Shown: positions 1-11,954 of the stretch, in pieces
Layout: every line of letters starts with the position of its first letter
Position numbering within the stretch: position 1 is the stretch's first letter
Assembly (NCBI GenBank): GCA_963573385.1
Contig: CAUYLG010009127.1
Location: 1-64,000, forward strand
Length of the DNA: 64,000 nt
Source of the DNA: Cacajao melanocephalus
Taxonomy: Eukaryota; Chordata; Mammalia; Primates; Pitheciidae
Reading direction: 5' to 3'
Program-made: the position numbers and the translations under genes
Notes under the pieces: model-generated
Told to the model about the DNA's origin: nothing
Databases searched by the model: none
What the model saw: only the letters and a program-made list of their open reading frames with translations

Positions 1-236
1 GCACACAATAATAGTGGGAGACTTTAACATTATACTGTCAATATTAGACAGATCAACGAGATAGAAAATTAACAAGGATATCCAGGACTTGAACTCAGAC
101 CTGAAACAAGTAAACTTAACAAATATTTACAGAACTCTCCACCCCAAATCTACAAAACATACATTTTTCTCAGTATCACATTACACCTATTTTAAAAGTG
201 ACCACATCATTGGAAGTAAATCACTCCTCAGCAATT
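1..236 (+). mobile_element. L1 ORF2 endonuclease-domain fragment
   Basis: The translated sequence contains IIVGDFN near its start, then HPKSTKHTFFS and SDHIIGSK, which are landmarks of the apurinic/apyrimidinic-type endonuclease domain of L1 ORF2. The D and N of the GDFN motif, both catalytic in this family, are still visible. An in-frame stop and the abrupt loss of similarity after about position 234 show that it is a dead fragment. The element enters from outside the window. It is diverged enough to be an old L1. Confidence 0.85.
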
Positions 237-366
237 GCATAGCATTTCACAGGTTGAAATAAAATATTGTTTGGCTGCTTGTTTGTTATTTTCATCCCTT
301 ATTCCTTCCTGTCTCCATTGTTAAGCACAATTATTGGCATAAAAGAGGTTTTTAATACCCATTTGT
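237..366. other. Unassigned spacer
   Basis: Ordinary AT-rich sequence between the L1 fragment and an Alu scrap. I see no gene or recognisable repeat. Confidence 0.5.
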
Positions 367-367
367 A

Positions 368-508
368 GACTGCATTCTAGCCTGGGCAATAGAATAAGAA
401 TCCCGTTCTCTCTCCCTCTTTCTCTTCCTCTTTCTTTCTCTCTTACATTCTTTTTTTTTTCTTTCTTTCACTCTTTCTTTCTTTTCTCTCTTTTTCTTTC
501 AAAAAAAA
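368..508 (+). repeat. Alu 3' scrap running into a CT-rich tract
   Basis: The first 35 bases match the end of an Alu right arm (tgcattctagcctgggcaat). Instead of a poly-A tail they continue into almost 95 bases made only of C and T, with a short A run at the end. The pyrimidine tract is imperfect CTTT/CTCTTT repeats and is a low-complexity mirror-like tract. Confidence 0.7.
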
Positions 509-822
509 GAAATGTAAGCAAAAAGAAAGTAAAGGAACCTATCTAAGATCCTCAAGGAAAGAAAATGTGAGCCATGGATTTCTGAATTAATTTCAAGTAT
601 AAAGGACATAGGCAACATGTAAAAGAACTCAGGGAATATTGTTTCTTTGAGCCATTTCTGAGAAGTACACTAGTTTTGTGGTTCAAAACAACCAAAATTG
701 CTAAACAGCAGAAATTGTCTGGTGGTGAACAGGAAATATACAGATGCTTGTAAAGTTAAGACTACATGAGGATTATAAGGGAGAGTATAGTATGTAATAG
801 CTATATGCTCTCAAAATGTAGA
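509..822. other. Unassigned stretch
   Basis: AT-rich sequence with stops in all frames. I recognise no repeat family and no gene signal. Confidence 0.5.
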
Positions 823-890
823 CATGCAGTGGCTCACACTTACAATCCTGGCACTTAGGGAGGCTAACTGGGCAGATTGCTTGGAACTTC
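823..890 (+). mobile_element. Short Alu left-arm fragment
   Basis: The sequence gcagtggctcacact...aatcctggcacttagggaggct is a diverged Alu 5' arm, ending in a GATGAT-rich patch. It is too short and diverged to place in a subfamily and could be a FLAM-type monomer remnant. Confidence 0.65.
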
Positions 891-1448
891 AGGGACTACC
901 AGATGATGATGATGACAGAGAAGCAAACTCCAAATTAATATTGACAATACACTCTTTTAAAAGTAATCATTCTTGCATTACAGTTTCATTTGACAATTAG
1001 ACAAGGGGTGGGGGCACTGTTGACAATTTTTAATGTTTAGATGAGCCTATCTTCCATAATCAGCATTCATTCATGATGTCACTGGTGAGAGACTGGGGGG
1101 ATCATGTGACCTTCCCAAAGGCAGGCCTTCTGAATAGATGCTGTTTCTCAAACCCTACATGATATCAAGCAACTGCACTATGTCAAGGGTCCAAAGTGGA
1201 CTGATGGAACCCATGCCCTAGCCCAAGGTGCTTTTAGTGCCAGTGTCAAGTCAGTGAAGTGGAAGGCAGTCCAGAACACCAAGCTCTGGATGGATGGTGG
1301 GAAAGCAGGCCTGGCCTCAGGTCAAAAGTCCCAACCCTTGAACATGAGCCATTGTGAGAGCCAGGACTGTCTTCTCTGTTCAGCAAAAGCCACCTTTTCA
1401 TGGGCCTAGGCAGGGAGGATCCCAGGAAATAATCATTCATTCTCATTC
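891..1448. other. Unassigned stretch, probably single copy
   Basis: About 550 bases of mixed composition, somewhat GC-richer from 1190 to 1430. Overlapping ORFs of about 65 codons run on both strands here, but neither has a recognisable domain or splice context. I assign no function. Confidence 0.45.
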
Positions 1449-1482
1449 TCGTTCTCTCTCTTTCTCTCCCCCTCTCTCTCTG

Positions 1483-1516
<34 letters not shown>

Positions 1517-1517
1517 C
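1449..1517. repeat. Compound (CT)n-(CA)n microsatellite
   Basis: A CT-rich tract becomes a pure CT run and switches directly to about eight CA units around 1501. Such compound tracts are commonly polymorphic in primates. Confidence 0.9.
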
Positions 1518-2229
1518 CATACACATATACACTTGCATACAATGTTAAAAAAAAATGAAAAGACATCCTAGAACTTAAAATTAAATTTTAAATTTTTTTT
1601 AAAAAAGATAAAACAACTGTGTTCTGTTCCAATCCAGCTAATAATACTTGGAGGCTATGACCATGTACTTGTGGGCCATGACCACGAGCACATAATTTAC
1701 TGACCAAAGACACTGTTGAGATTGCAAGGGAGGGACATTAATAATTATGACAATGAGTATAAACTGGCACTGCCCTGAGGAAATCAGTACAAAAGACTAC
1801 CCTAGCTGTAACCCACACAACATGTTTTAAGCTGCTCAAATGTCATCTAAATTTTTCTTGAGTTCCTGTTGTGGCCTCCACATAAAAGGCAAAAGTATGT
1901 AATTACCAGACCTTCAATGGATCCCAGAAGGTACGAACAAGAGGATTTCAGGAGGTACATGGACTAGCATGACCTTTTAATTGTATTGTTAAATATTTAT
2001 ATGTAGCTTAAACCTACATATAGATCATACTGTAAACACAGCTTCCAAATATATTATTGCTTACAATGAAACTGAAGTCTTATAAATTGCTGTTAGATTT
2101 AAATATTAAAATGTCTAGTAAATGCTTCTACATGTGATCTCAGCATACACACAAGAATGGATATTGTATGTGGATACTTACTTTTGAAAATTGCTGGCAC
2201 ATTCAATGCATGCTTCTTTTTTTTTTTTC
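1518..2229. other. Unassigned AT-rich stretch
   Basis: It starts with a run of A- and T-only blocks (1545-1610) and continues as AT-rich sequence. No gene or clear repeat is recognised. A T-rich run at 2218-2229 leads into the L2 remnant. Confidence 0.45.
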
Positions 2230-2345
2230 TCCAGGCAATCAGTCAACAAACCCTAAGCCCTCACCTATGAGCCGGGCATTCCCCAGACCAACGGGCCACA
2301 ATGGAAATCCTGGCTCCTGCCACAGGGAACTCATCAGCCAGTGAG
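2230..2345 (-). mobile_element. L2 3'-end remnant with splice-like borders
   Basis: Read on the minus strand, this resembles the L2 LINE 3' end: the plus strand shows the complement of its terminal pattern (caatcagtcaaca..., tgagccgggcatt, then gccacagggaactcatcagccag). On the plus strand it is preceded by a T-rich tract and an AG at 2233-2234, and followed by GTGAGT at 2341. That gives a 106-base exon-like interval at 2235-2340, but nothing shows that it is spliced. Confidence 0.55.
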
Positions 2346-2635
2346 TCTGCAGCACAAATGATGTGATTTTTAAAGCTAATAAGGCATTTGACATTTTGAT
2401 TTAATAACAACAAATATTACTGTGTTTCATAGATGACAGTTTGCACATACGCAGTCTCATTCAACTAATTGCTATTAGTTTAAAGTCTAGCAGGAAATGT
2501 CCTTTACAAGATCACCTCCAATACCAGCCGCTTGCAGTTCCTCAGCTGCTCTTCCCAGGCCACAGATTCAGGGCACTTCCCCACACCAGCCCAGACCAGT
2601 TTTGCTCATTGTAGCCATCAGGCCACTTCTATCAA
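2346..2635. other. Unassigned spacer
   Basis: AT-rich to mixed sequence before the next Alu. No feature recognised. Confidence 0.5.
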
Positions 2636-2652
2636 AAGAAAGTGGGAGGAGA

Positions 2653-2966
2653 GGCCAGGCACAGTAGCTCATGCCTGTAATCCCAGCACTTTGGAAGGCC
2701 GAGGTAGGTGGATCATGAGGTCAGGAGATCAAGACCAGCCTGGCCAAGATGTTGAAACCCCTTCTCTACTAAAAATACAAAAATTAGCCAGGCATGGTGG
2801 TAGGTGCCTGTAATCCCAGCTATTCAGGAGGCTGAGGCAGAGAAATGCTTGAACTGCTTGAACTCAGGAGGCAGAGGTTGCAGTGAGCCAAGATCATGCC
2901 ACCGTACTCCAGCCTGGGCAACAGAGCGAGACTCCGTCTCAAAAAAATAATAACAATGATAGTAAT
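2653..2966 (+). mobile_element. Full-length Alu (AluS-type)
   Basis: Complete dimeric Alu from ggccaggcacagtagctc to an impure A-rich tail (aaaaaaataataacaatgat). The 17-base target-site duplication aagaaagtgggaggaga flanks it at 2636-2652 and 2967-2983. The right arm carries a 9-base tandem duplication (gcttgaact at 2847-2855 and 2856-2864) that is not in the Alu consensus. Confidence 0.97.
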
Positions 2967-3244
2967 AAGAAAGTGGGAGGAGACTCTCAAGGCTGGGCAT
3001 TCACTCCACGGCTGCGCTGCTGTGGCACTTGGACACCAGGACATCTCCAATCCCTCCCAGCAGCCCTCTATGTTGAGAAGGACTGGTGGGCATTACTAGG
3101 CTCTCAGGGAGAAGGTGCTGTCATCAGGTGGTCAGATCTGTTTCCAGCAGACGATGGGGCAGCAGGACTCCTGTATCTGCCAGGAAATTCCCCCTGTATC
3201 TGTATTCCCTACAGACTAGCATTGTGCAATTCAGAAAGGGCCTG

Positions 3245-3430
3245 CAGATGCATTCTCATTTCCATCTCCTTACCCATCCAGTGAGGAAGGCAGGCTGGTG
3301 TCATTACCCACTCAGAGCTAAGGAGGATGAGGCTCAGAGGGATCTGTAGCCTGTGTGAAGTCACACTGCTAGAAAGCGGCAGGGCTGGATCAGAGCATGG
3401 GTGCTTTTTGCCCAGTTGTTTTAAGTCCGG
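3245..3430 (-). mobile_element. MIR
   Basis: The complement of the MIR core is visible: a gaggatgaggctcagagggatctg block, then gtgtgaagtcacactgctagaaagcggcagggctgg. The order on the plus strand means that the element lies on the minus strand. Confidence 0.8.
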
Positions 3431-4300
3431 AGCCTGGAGCCAGGTAATTGGCTAGCCTCCTCCAGGGCACTTTATGTATAGCAGGGAGGGGACATTTTGT
3501 TTTGTTAACATTTGTTTGATTTTCCTCTTTTGATTCTTAACAACTAATCTTTTTTAGTAAGAACTATCGAATGCTTCACTGGCCTTAAGAATGAGTATAA
3601 CAAAGAAAACACTACCATTTGTGCTGCAAAGTTAAAGACACATGAACAATAGCTGAGTCCCACATGGTTTCCAAGCTGTAGAGGTGGGTCACCAACCGGG
3701 CTTTGAGATCAGGAAAGTCATGAATAACTAAGATTGAAAAAAAAAAGAGTGCTGAAAATAACTTGGAAACATGTGAATTTACAAAAGACTACACACTAAA
3801 TATAAGCAAGGGCACCCATTCCATTTTTGGCTGATTCTTCTGGCATCAGCTGCCGTCTGGCAAACATTTGACAGCCCACTCAATCGCGGGTCTCCCACAC
3901 CACCCCTTGTCTTTCTGGGTAGTTTCCAGCCTTGGGCTTCCAGGACTCCACAAGAACACAGGACGAAGAGAAATGCACAGGGGAGCTGGGGAGTGGAGAC
4001 AGGGGGTACAATCTCAGAGGAGATCTGGAATCAAGAAACACATGGTTTATGATGTGAAATTGGGATTGAAGCTAACCGTTGAGGCTGGCTGTGCAGTTCA
4101 CCCAGACCCAAATCTCCTCCTGTGTCTCTGCTACTGAGAAGAATAATTTCTACAGAACTCTTCCATATTTTCACAAGTAGTTAAAGGTGCTTTACTGTCA
4201 GTCATCTTCAAAATTCCCTGCTTGCCTGAGCAGCAACAGCAAAACAAAAGCAACCACCTCCACCACCGAACTGACCATGTTCCAGGCCTTGTGCTAACAT
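3431..4300. other. Unassigned stretch
   Basis: Mixed sequence with TTTG-rich patches at 3490-3550 and an A run at 3738. An open frame of 89 codons at 3868-4137 has no recognisable domain. I see no gene. Confidence 0.45.
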
Positions 4301-4306
4301 TTTCTT

Positions 4307-4973
<667 letters not shown>

Positions 4974-5156
4974 TGTTCTATTTCATTATTAGTTGTTGTT
5001 AATCTCTTATTGTGCCTAATTTATAAATTCAGCTTTATCATGGGTATATACGTACAGGAAAACACATAGCGTATATAGGTTTTGGTACTATCCAGCTTTC
5101 AGAAATCCACTGGGGGCCCTGGATCATATCCACTTTGGATAAAGAGGGACTACTAT
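4974..5156 (+). mobile_element. Tigger-type DNA transposon, 3' part
   Basis: It resumes the element at 4307 and ends with tttggataaagagggactact, the complement of the 5' terminal repeat. The flanking TA dinucleotide expected of Tc1/mariner insertion is present in the TATATA at the end. Confidence 0.85.
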
Positions 5157-5159
5157 ATA

Positions 5160-5345
5160 AACTCCCACTGAATCCCCGCAGCAGCCCTATGTCACAGGTA
5201 CTCTTATCATCATCATATTTTAGATGGAAAAACTGAAGCTTAGGAAGTTGAAGTAACTTGCCCAAGGTCACACAGAAAGCAAGTGTTAAAACTATATACC
5301 AGCCACCACCACCAACACACTTAGCACTTAAAGCTGGGTGACCGG
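5160..5345 (-). mobile_element. MIR
   Basis: The plus strand shows the MIR core complement: tattttagatggaaaaactgaag, then gtaacttgcccaaggtcacac. Orientation is minus. Confidence 0.85.
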
Positions 5346-5634
5346 TGACTGTAACCGCAGAGGCCAAGTGTCCTACACTGGCAACCTATGCCACAGGAGC
5401 TTCCCTGATAGTGCCAGTCTGTCATCCACCCCTCCATCTCCCCACTCCATGTGACCACAGCCACGTGAGCCAGCATGCAAACCATATACCAGCCAATAGT
5501 CTCTTGCATGTAATTTAGATTGGGCATACCCAAATTGGTCTCCATAAGACTCAGTTTGTACAGATTCTGCTCTGAAGGCTGTGTCTTCAGCTCAAAGTTA
5601 CCAGAGAGTCCCTTTGTTGATGAATAGGCTTTCT

Positions 5635-5870
5635 TAGACTGTGGACTCTGGAGGCAGATGGCCTGGGTTTGAATCCCAGCTCTACTGTCTACGAGCTGGA
5701 AGGGCTTGGCCAAGACACCTAGCTCACTGTGCTAGTTTTTCTCTTCTCTAACAGAGGTACTCATGATACTAATAAAACCTACCGTTCTGTGGGCTCTGAG
5801 GATTATATGCAGTTCTGCTCAAGAAGTGCTTACAACAGTGCCCTACAGACAGGGATCCCCCAGTGATGAT
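5635..5870 (+). mobile_element. MIR with tRNA-like head
   Basis: It begins gtggactctggaggcagatggcctgggtttgaatccc in pieces, including the B-box-like ggtttgaatcc, and continues through the MIR core to the aagtgctta...cagtgcc end. It is one of the more complete MIRs in the window. Confidence 0.85.
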
Positions 5871-6090
5871 CATTATACAACAGCCATGTGCAGGCCAGCA
5901 CTGAGATTTTTCTAGATAAATGTTTATATTTCTCTTAGAAACTGAATGTTTGGCAGCAAATAAAAGCAAAGACACAGACTGACCGCAAGAAAGTCACTCT
6001 TGGCTACTGGGCCAATCTGCCACTGGATTCAAGTTCTATTTTGAGGGCACCCAAAAGAAAGCAAAAGTAGACAAAAGTATATAGACTCTA

Positions 6091-6389
6091 GCTGGGTATA
6101 GTGGCTCACATCTGCAATCCCAGAATTTTGAGATGCTGAGGTGAGTGGATCACGTAAGGTCAGGAGTTCAAGACCAGCCTGGCCAACGTGGTGAAACCCC
6201 ATCTCTACTAAAAATACAAAAATTATCCAGGCATGGCAGCAGGTGCCTGTAATCTCAGCTACTCGGGAGTCTGAGACAGGAGAATCACTTGAACCCAGGA
6301 GGCGGAGGTGGCAGTGAGCCAAGATGGAGCCACTACACTCCAAACTGAGAGACAGAGTGGGACTTTGTCTCAAAAAAACAAAACAAAGA
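6091..6389 (+). mobile_element. Full-length Alu
   Basis: Complete dimer from gctgggtatagtggctcac to a tail of A runs with C (aaaaaaacaaaacaaag). The short duplication agactcta is found just before (6083-6090) and just after (6390-6397). It is diverged, with many CpG sites lost, which suits an older AluS or AluJ. Confidence 0.96.
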
Positions 6390-6397
6390 AGACTCTA

Positions 6398-7130
6398 AAC
6401 TTTATTTTTAGATAGTTTTTTCAGTGAATTGGATGATAACATATTTTATTTTGATCCCACTGGCACTGGGTCCTATGGTATGTTTTGCCTTGGTAAAATT
6501 TTTTTTTAACCAAGATATTTCCAAGTACCTGTATGATAACACCTCCAAAATTTCCTGAAATACTAGCTTTCCCTCTTGGGAAAAGCCAGCCTTCACTTTG
6601 CTGTGGTCCCTCCAAGCATCTCTTTACAAAACCAGCAAATGAGAGGAATTAAGAGCCCAAAATCAATTTGGGGAATCATATCATGAACCATAAAACAGAT
6701 AAGTCGAATTCTTCCTCCTCCTCCTTCCTCTCTCATCGTCACTTACTAGGGGAAATGCATGTGGTGTTGGATGCTGATCCACATCCCTTTTACTTTGCCT
6801 AATTAGTATTCTGAGTAGGTGCCTCTCACAAGGAAAATCATCCTACAACTCTGTCTTTCTGATTACGCTGAAGCAGCAGAGGGTTTGCAGTAACTGCCTT
6901 TGACAAGCATTATTATATCTAGTAATTACTGCTCTCTTGGGTAGGTTGGAAGGAAACAGACTTGCTTATCATCTCTGATCTTTCAACCCAAATGCTGGGA
7001 TTTTTACCTCCAACAACCCACAACGGGATCTGCCAGCCTCTCTGATGGCTCCTGTCTGAGATGTTTTCACTTCAATAACAACAACAATAAAAATAAAGCT
7101 AATATGACCATCACCAGTTAATCCTTTTCT
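6398..7130. other. Unassigned stretch
   Basis: Contains a pyrimidine-rich patch with CTC repeats near 6710-6735 and an A-rich AACAACAA patch near 7075-7095. No gene or repeat family recognised. Confidence 0.45.
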
Positions 7131-7134
7131 CCTG

Positions 7135-7178
7135 TCTTGATGAGTTGAATATTCCTATTCTTGATGAGTTGAATATTC
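7135..7178. repeat. Short tandem duplication, 24-bp period
   Basis: The 20-base block tcttgatgagttgaatattc occurs at 7135-7154 and again, identical, at 7159-7178. This looks like a local slippage-type duplication. Confidence 0.9.
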
Positions 7179-7355
7179 TCTTACATAGAGAGTCCCTTTA
7201 ACACCCTGAACCACCGTTGACATTGTTGTCATAAATGCCAAAAGGATATTTCACATTAGAAATTAAGTTATTTAACTGTATTCTTCTATTCTCTATGCAA
7301 ACTTTATTCCTGGCCTGAACTAGGATTGCACAGGTGTCGTTTATAGTGATTATCA
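7179..7355. other. Unassigned spacer
   Basis: AT-rich, no recognised feature. Confidence 0.5.
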
Positions 7356-7359
7356 CAGC

Positions 7360-7600
7360 AGCCGACACTTAGCAAGACTTTACCAAGTGTCTAGCCTAGT
7401 GTAAAGTGATTTTATTTTTAAAGTATTATCTGATTTTATTCTCATAGAAACTAGGTTGATAGTGATTGTAGTCGTATTACATTTTAACTATAACTATTTT
7501 AATGATGAGTGAAGAGAGGATTAGAGACAAAGATAAATAACTTGCCCAAAATTCCACATAAGTTTGACTTGTGTGAAGCCATGCTATTTACTCATTACAC
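7360..7600 (-). mobile_element. MIR
   Basis: Diverged MIR complement: gacacttagcaagactttaccaagtgtctagcc, a run resembling the attatctgattttattctcat part, and ataacttgcccaaaattccacat. It lies on the minus strand. Confidence 0.75.
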
Positions 7601-9240
7601 TTTATTATTTCCTATCCTAGTAGAATATTTTTGAGCCAGACTCAGATTGTCTGCTTTTCAGGAAGTGAAGTGATGATTCTGAACCATGGCAACAAGTAGA
7701 ATCACATTTGTTCTTCCCGAACCCCCTTAGCACACAATGATCTCCCTTCTGACTCAACACTCTTGGCTTGGACACCTCATTTGGCAACAGGGATCAAAAC
7801 AGATGTAACAGAGCTTTTCAAATACAGTCACTGGAAATCCTGAGCTGCTTCAGCACTCCTTGATTCTCAAATTGACATTTAACTTTGTCCATGAATTTAT
7901 ATCTCGTCTTTCTATCTGAATTATAAAATCTCTAAAGGCTAAAAGGGTTAGGCTCACTGCTCTATACTCTTCCTTTAGGATAGCGGTTAACCTTATAAAT
8001 ATTTACTGATTTATTTCCACATTTAACCAGTAAAATAACTGCATTCTTGCTTATGGAGTTGACAGCAAAGCAACTCAAAAATTTAATCCCTAATTTTTCC
8101 TGTTCTTCAAGAGCCTTTGAAAGGTCTTGGCAATACTTCAAGCCAAGTTCTACCCGAGAGCTGGGACTTAGTTGACTCAATAATTACTGTACAATACTGC
8201 CTTATGTCCTATATTTTAGCCACAAGGCCAGACACATACTTCTTTTTACATATGAAATAGTCATATTTTGACAATCATTAGGAAGAATGACTGATACATT
8301 TATGGGCATCACTTCTACAGTATGGTTACATTTTACAACAACAAACACATCTGTTGGTTTATACGTTGCTAATAAATAAAATATTCAAAATGATCTGAAG
8401 ACCTCAAATGAGTTTATTAGTGCCATGGTTTAAGGTTTTGGTCCACAGCACTTTTGGAGGCAAGAGCAAATTAATTTCTTTGACCCACAGGAGGAAAGAG
8501 AGCTGATGTGAATCACTGTACCATGTCTCAGTTGGCCCCATGATGGGCAGTTTAAACTGCATTAGGGAGATAACTGCCTTCTGTTGAGGGGTCTTCAAAG
8601 CAACTCTTGCAAAGCCTCTTTTTTACATTATTTAGACTTAAATTGGAAAGGACCTTTTGTGTTATTTTTTTCCTTTTTTCAGGAAAAACAGGGTATATTT
8701 GCTTAATTGTATCCACTTTTCTGCCAGGTACTGTCACATATAAAAACTGACATCCCAAAAACTAGATAACTTGAGATTTACTGCTTTCTCCCCAATAATA
8801 AGGAGCTCTGTGATGCAGTGGAAAAATACCTTAGCAAGTGCATTAATCTCTCAAGTTTTTCTATTAAAATAAGCCCACATAGTGGGACTGCCATAAAAAA
8901 AGGAATTATAGGACCCAAGCTGGATTTCTTTTTTGTATAATCATTGAGGTGATTTGCTCTTCCTCTGGGTTCAGCCACAATTTGCTTCTGCCTCCTTAAT
9001 ATGCACAGGTGATTGACAACTCACTAATAACTCAATGTCAATATAGGAGATTATGTGACTAAAATAAAACCCAGGGTTCCATAGATGCTCAGCCATGCTA
9101 TTAAGAGTTACAAACATATATTGAGGCAGTGAGTAAAAATGATATGGAGAAAAAATTTAATAACATGGAAATTATGCACAGACAATGCAGGGACACAGAA
9201 AGGCAAGTCTGATGAATGTGAAAAAATTAGAAAACAGTAT
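7601..9240. other. Long unassigned stretch
   Basis: About 1.6 kb with no repeat I can name. Several minus-strand frames of 60-70 codons overlap at 7962-8978, but none has a motif, a conserved start or exon borders. The region may be ancient repeat decayed beyond recognition or single-copy intronic DNA. Confidence 0.4.
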
Positions 9241-9242
9241 GG

Positions 9243-9480
9243 AGCAGTGTTTTTCAAGTATGTACCTCAGAACACTAATCCCTCTGCATAAAGGGCTGAT
9301 GCAAGAAGACAGGTTTCATGGGACTGGGAGATGAGCCATATCACACTACTCACAGGGACTCAATGCATGTCAGCAAAACCAAGGCTCTGAAAAGCCCTGT
9401 AGTAAAGAAACCTGCTTAACTTGGTTTCACATTTTCTAAACTTATTTACCCAGGGAACCATTTTTTCCACTCAACCTCTC
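9243..9480. mobile_element. Probable ancient hAT-type remnant
   Basis: It starts agcagtgtttttcaagtatgt and ends around ttacccagggaaccattttt, a layout like non-autonomous hAT elements with cagtgtttctcaaa termini. Family assignment is uncertain. Confidence 0.35.
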
Positions 9481-10304
9481 TACCCATGGAAGGTAGGACT
9501 CACATAACTTTGAAGAAATTCTGTAATAGAAAAGAGAAAAGATGGAAAATGCAGCCAAGGGGAAATTGAGCCAGAGTCAGCATGCTTAGGTGTAGCACAT
9601 GCTGACAACAGAAACACTTGGATTTTCAATCTGGGTAAACGAAATTGATGTAGTAATTCCTGAGAGGCAGAAAAAAGGCAATTAAAAAGTGAGCACATTA
9701 AGTGCTTGGTGGGTCAGCTAACATTCCTCTTCATAAAAGCTGAGTTCCAGGGATTCAGCTGCTTGGGTAAAGATTAATCTTTACCATGTAAATGTATAAA
9801 AATGCTTTGGACCTATATTTCATTTGTACAAGTCAGATAAATCCAAACTGCATGGATATTTAGCTTAGCAGGAAATATACAATACTAATTTTTCTTAAAG
9901 AGCAACAGGGCCATCCCTAGGTAGATCTAGGTGGGTCTGAAAAGTAAACAAGTTTTGCCCTCTCCTGTGAACCCCCTTCTCCCTCTCCAAGCCTCTCCCG
10001 TACTCCCCTGCACGGCAAACCTTAAAAGCCCCTTCACACTGGATGTACTGTTCTTTCCAGAGACATGAGCAGCTTGAAAGAGACATGGTCATATTTAACA
10101 CAAATTATTTAGCACAATTAATTCTTCAAGGGGGAACTGGAAGAGGTATTAATAACAGACATTTTGTAGGGGAAGAATGTCCTCCTACCCTTGAAATCAA
10201 ACCAAGGTAGCCACTGGCATCATCTACTGCCACTAAGTAGAGTCATTACATTTGTGTTAATGGAATGTGTTTTGCATGTTACAAGAAGACGTTTCAGGCA
10301 ATAG
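9481..10304. other. Unassigned stretch
   Basis: No gene or named repeat recognised, apart from the perfect palindrome listed separately at 9766. Confidence 0.45.
9766..9785. repeat. Perfect 20-bp palindrome
   Basis: The sequence ggtaaagattaatctttacc is identical to its own reverse complement. It is outside any repeat I can name and has the form of a dimeric homeodomain-type site around TAAT-like cores, although that function is only inferred. Confidence 0.95.
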
Positions 10305-10540
10305 CAACAGCTGCCCTTTAGGGAGCAGCTAATGAGTACCAACCACTGTGCTGAGTGCACTACAGATACTATCACCCTCATTTAACTTTGGAACTGCCAA
10401 TGGCATGATATACTATGATCTTCATGTTATCAATGAGGAAACTGAAGTTCAGGGTGTACACTGCTTGTACAGAAATCTCATGGCAGTTATGGCGTAGGGC
10501 TGGAATGAGCCCAGGACAGCATAGCTTGGCCACTATGTCG
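10305..10540 (-). mobile_element. MIR
   Basis: The plus strand carries taccaaccactgtgctgagtg, then tcaatgaggaaactgaagttcag, which are complements of the MIR core. The element is on the minus strand. Confidence 0.85.
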
Positions 10541-10804
10541 TGTGGCCTGTTTGCTTTGGCCCCCTTGGAACAATGGTATTTCAAACGAGCTTTGCATTAT
10601 CTGAAGAGTCACCCGATGTCCTAGCAAGAATTTTCTAAATCTTTGGCAACTTCTATGAACAGAGTTATTATTTGTTGAGCTAAGATTTTTTAACCCATCC
10701 CTCAATCTTCATCCACAGAACACATATCAACGTGTTAACTCGGCATCCTACTGTTCAGTCAAAAGTGATGATAAATCCAGAATTCAGTTCAGTATGTATT
10801 TTTC

Positions 10805-11155
10805 AATAAATTTTTAAATCTTAGAATAGTTTTAGATTTATGAAATAATTGCTGAGACCGTACAGGGAGTTTCCGTATATCCCGCACCCAGTTTCCCCCT
10901 GTTGTTATCCACTCACATTTATCGGTACATTTGTCACAACTAATGAATCAATGTTAATGACTATTAATTGAAGTCCATGCTTAATTCAGATGTCCTTCGT
11001 TTTTACCTAATGTCATTTTTCTGTTCCAGGATCACATCTAGGTATCACATTACACTTAGTTTTCATGTCTCCTTAGCCTCCTGTTGTCTGTAACAGTTCC
11101 TATGAGACTTTGCTTGTTTTGAACAGTACTTTTTGGAGAAGTATTGGTCAGGTAT
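10805..11155. mobile_element. Old L1 3'-UTR-type sequence
   Basis: The block from ttagaatagttttagattt through cccgcacccagtttccccc, gtttttacctaatgtcatt and tctgttccaggatcacat is a familiar genome-wide repeat, which I believe belongs to L1M 3' untranslated regions. The family call is from memory and the strand is left open. Confidence 0.6.
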
Positions 11156-11159
11156 TTCG

Positions 11160-11440
11160 TAGATTATTCCTCAAATGGGAATAATCGCCCCACTCAAATG
11201 CCTCCTTCTCAGAGGGCCATCCTGAACACACCCAACCACTCTCCCTCTCCTTAGCCCACCATATTTGTCTTTCTGGTACTGTCAGAGCATTCACCTTATT
11301 GCGCATAACTATTTGGCTGGCTGGCTGTCTCCACAGTAGACTATCGACTCTTTGCGAGTAGAGATGGGTTAAACTAATCGTGCCAGTACAGCATTTTGCA
11401 GACAGCCAGCACCCAGTGGAGATCAATCAAACTCCAAGAC
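11160..11440 (+). mobile_element. L2 3'-end fragment
   Basis: It follows the L2 3' pattern: caaatgcctccttctcagag, then a stretch resembling cccaccat...tttgtctttctggtactg, a gcattcacctta block, and gactctttgcgagtagagatggg. Confidence 0.75.
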
Positions 11441-11844
11441 AATTGATGGGTGTGAGATTTTGCAAACAATAAGGGCATAGTTTACAATATGGCTTTGTAC
11501 TCTAATTATATAATTTAAAGTCTATAAATTTGCTATAGCCTCCTGTGCAACCATAAATCAAAATGTTCAGGTGTTCTACAGCTGCAGTTCAAGGAATGGG
11601 CTATCCAATATTAGGAAAAGACTTACAAAGGCCCACACAGGGAAAAACCTAAACTGGTAAGAAAGGAGCAGACCCTGGAAGCAGGGTGGAGGTTGGGGAA
11701 TGTGTTCAAAGTGGGGGTATGGCTCAGGATGCTCTTTCAACAAAAACAAACAAAAGCCTTCATGCAAGTCACTGCTGGTGACATGTTTCCTTTTGAGTTT
11801 AAAAACTCACTGCATAGTTGTTATTAAAAGTAAGATTATGCACA
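11441..11844. other. Unassigned stretch
   Basis: No gene or repeat recognised. AAAC-rich patch at 11740-11756. Confidence 0.45.
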
Positions 11845-11890
11845 TGAAATTCTCAGCCCGGGGCCCAGTATAAATCCTGTAATAAACGGT
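11845..11890 (+). mobile_element. L2/MIR terminal scrap
   Basis: The piece tctcagcccggggcccagtat followed by aatcctgtaataaacgg matches the usual tip of L2 (cctggcacatagtaggtgctcaataaat type) at low identity. Confidence 0.45.
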
Positions 11891-11954
11891 ATTGACATGA
11901 GGGCAGTAACAACTGACACTCACCCTCTTACAAATATTACCACCCAATCCACTC

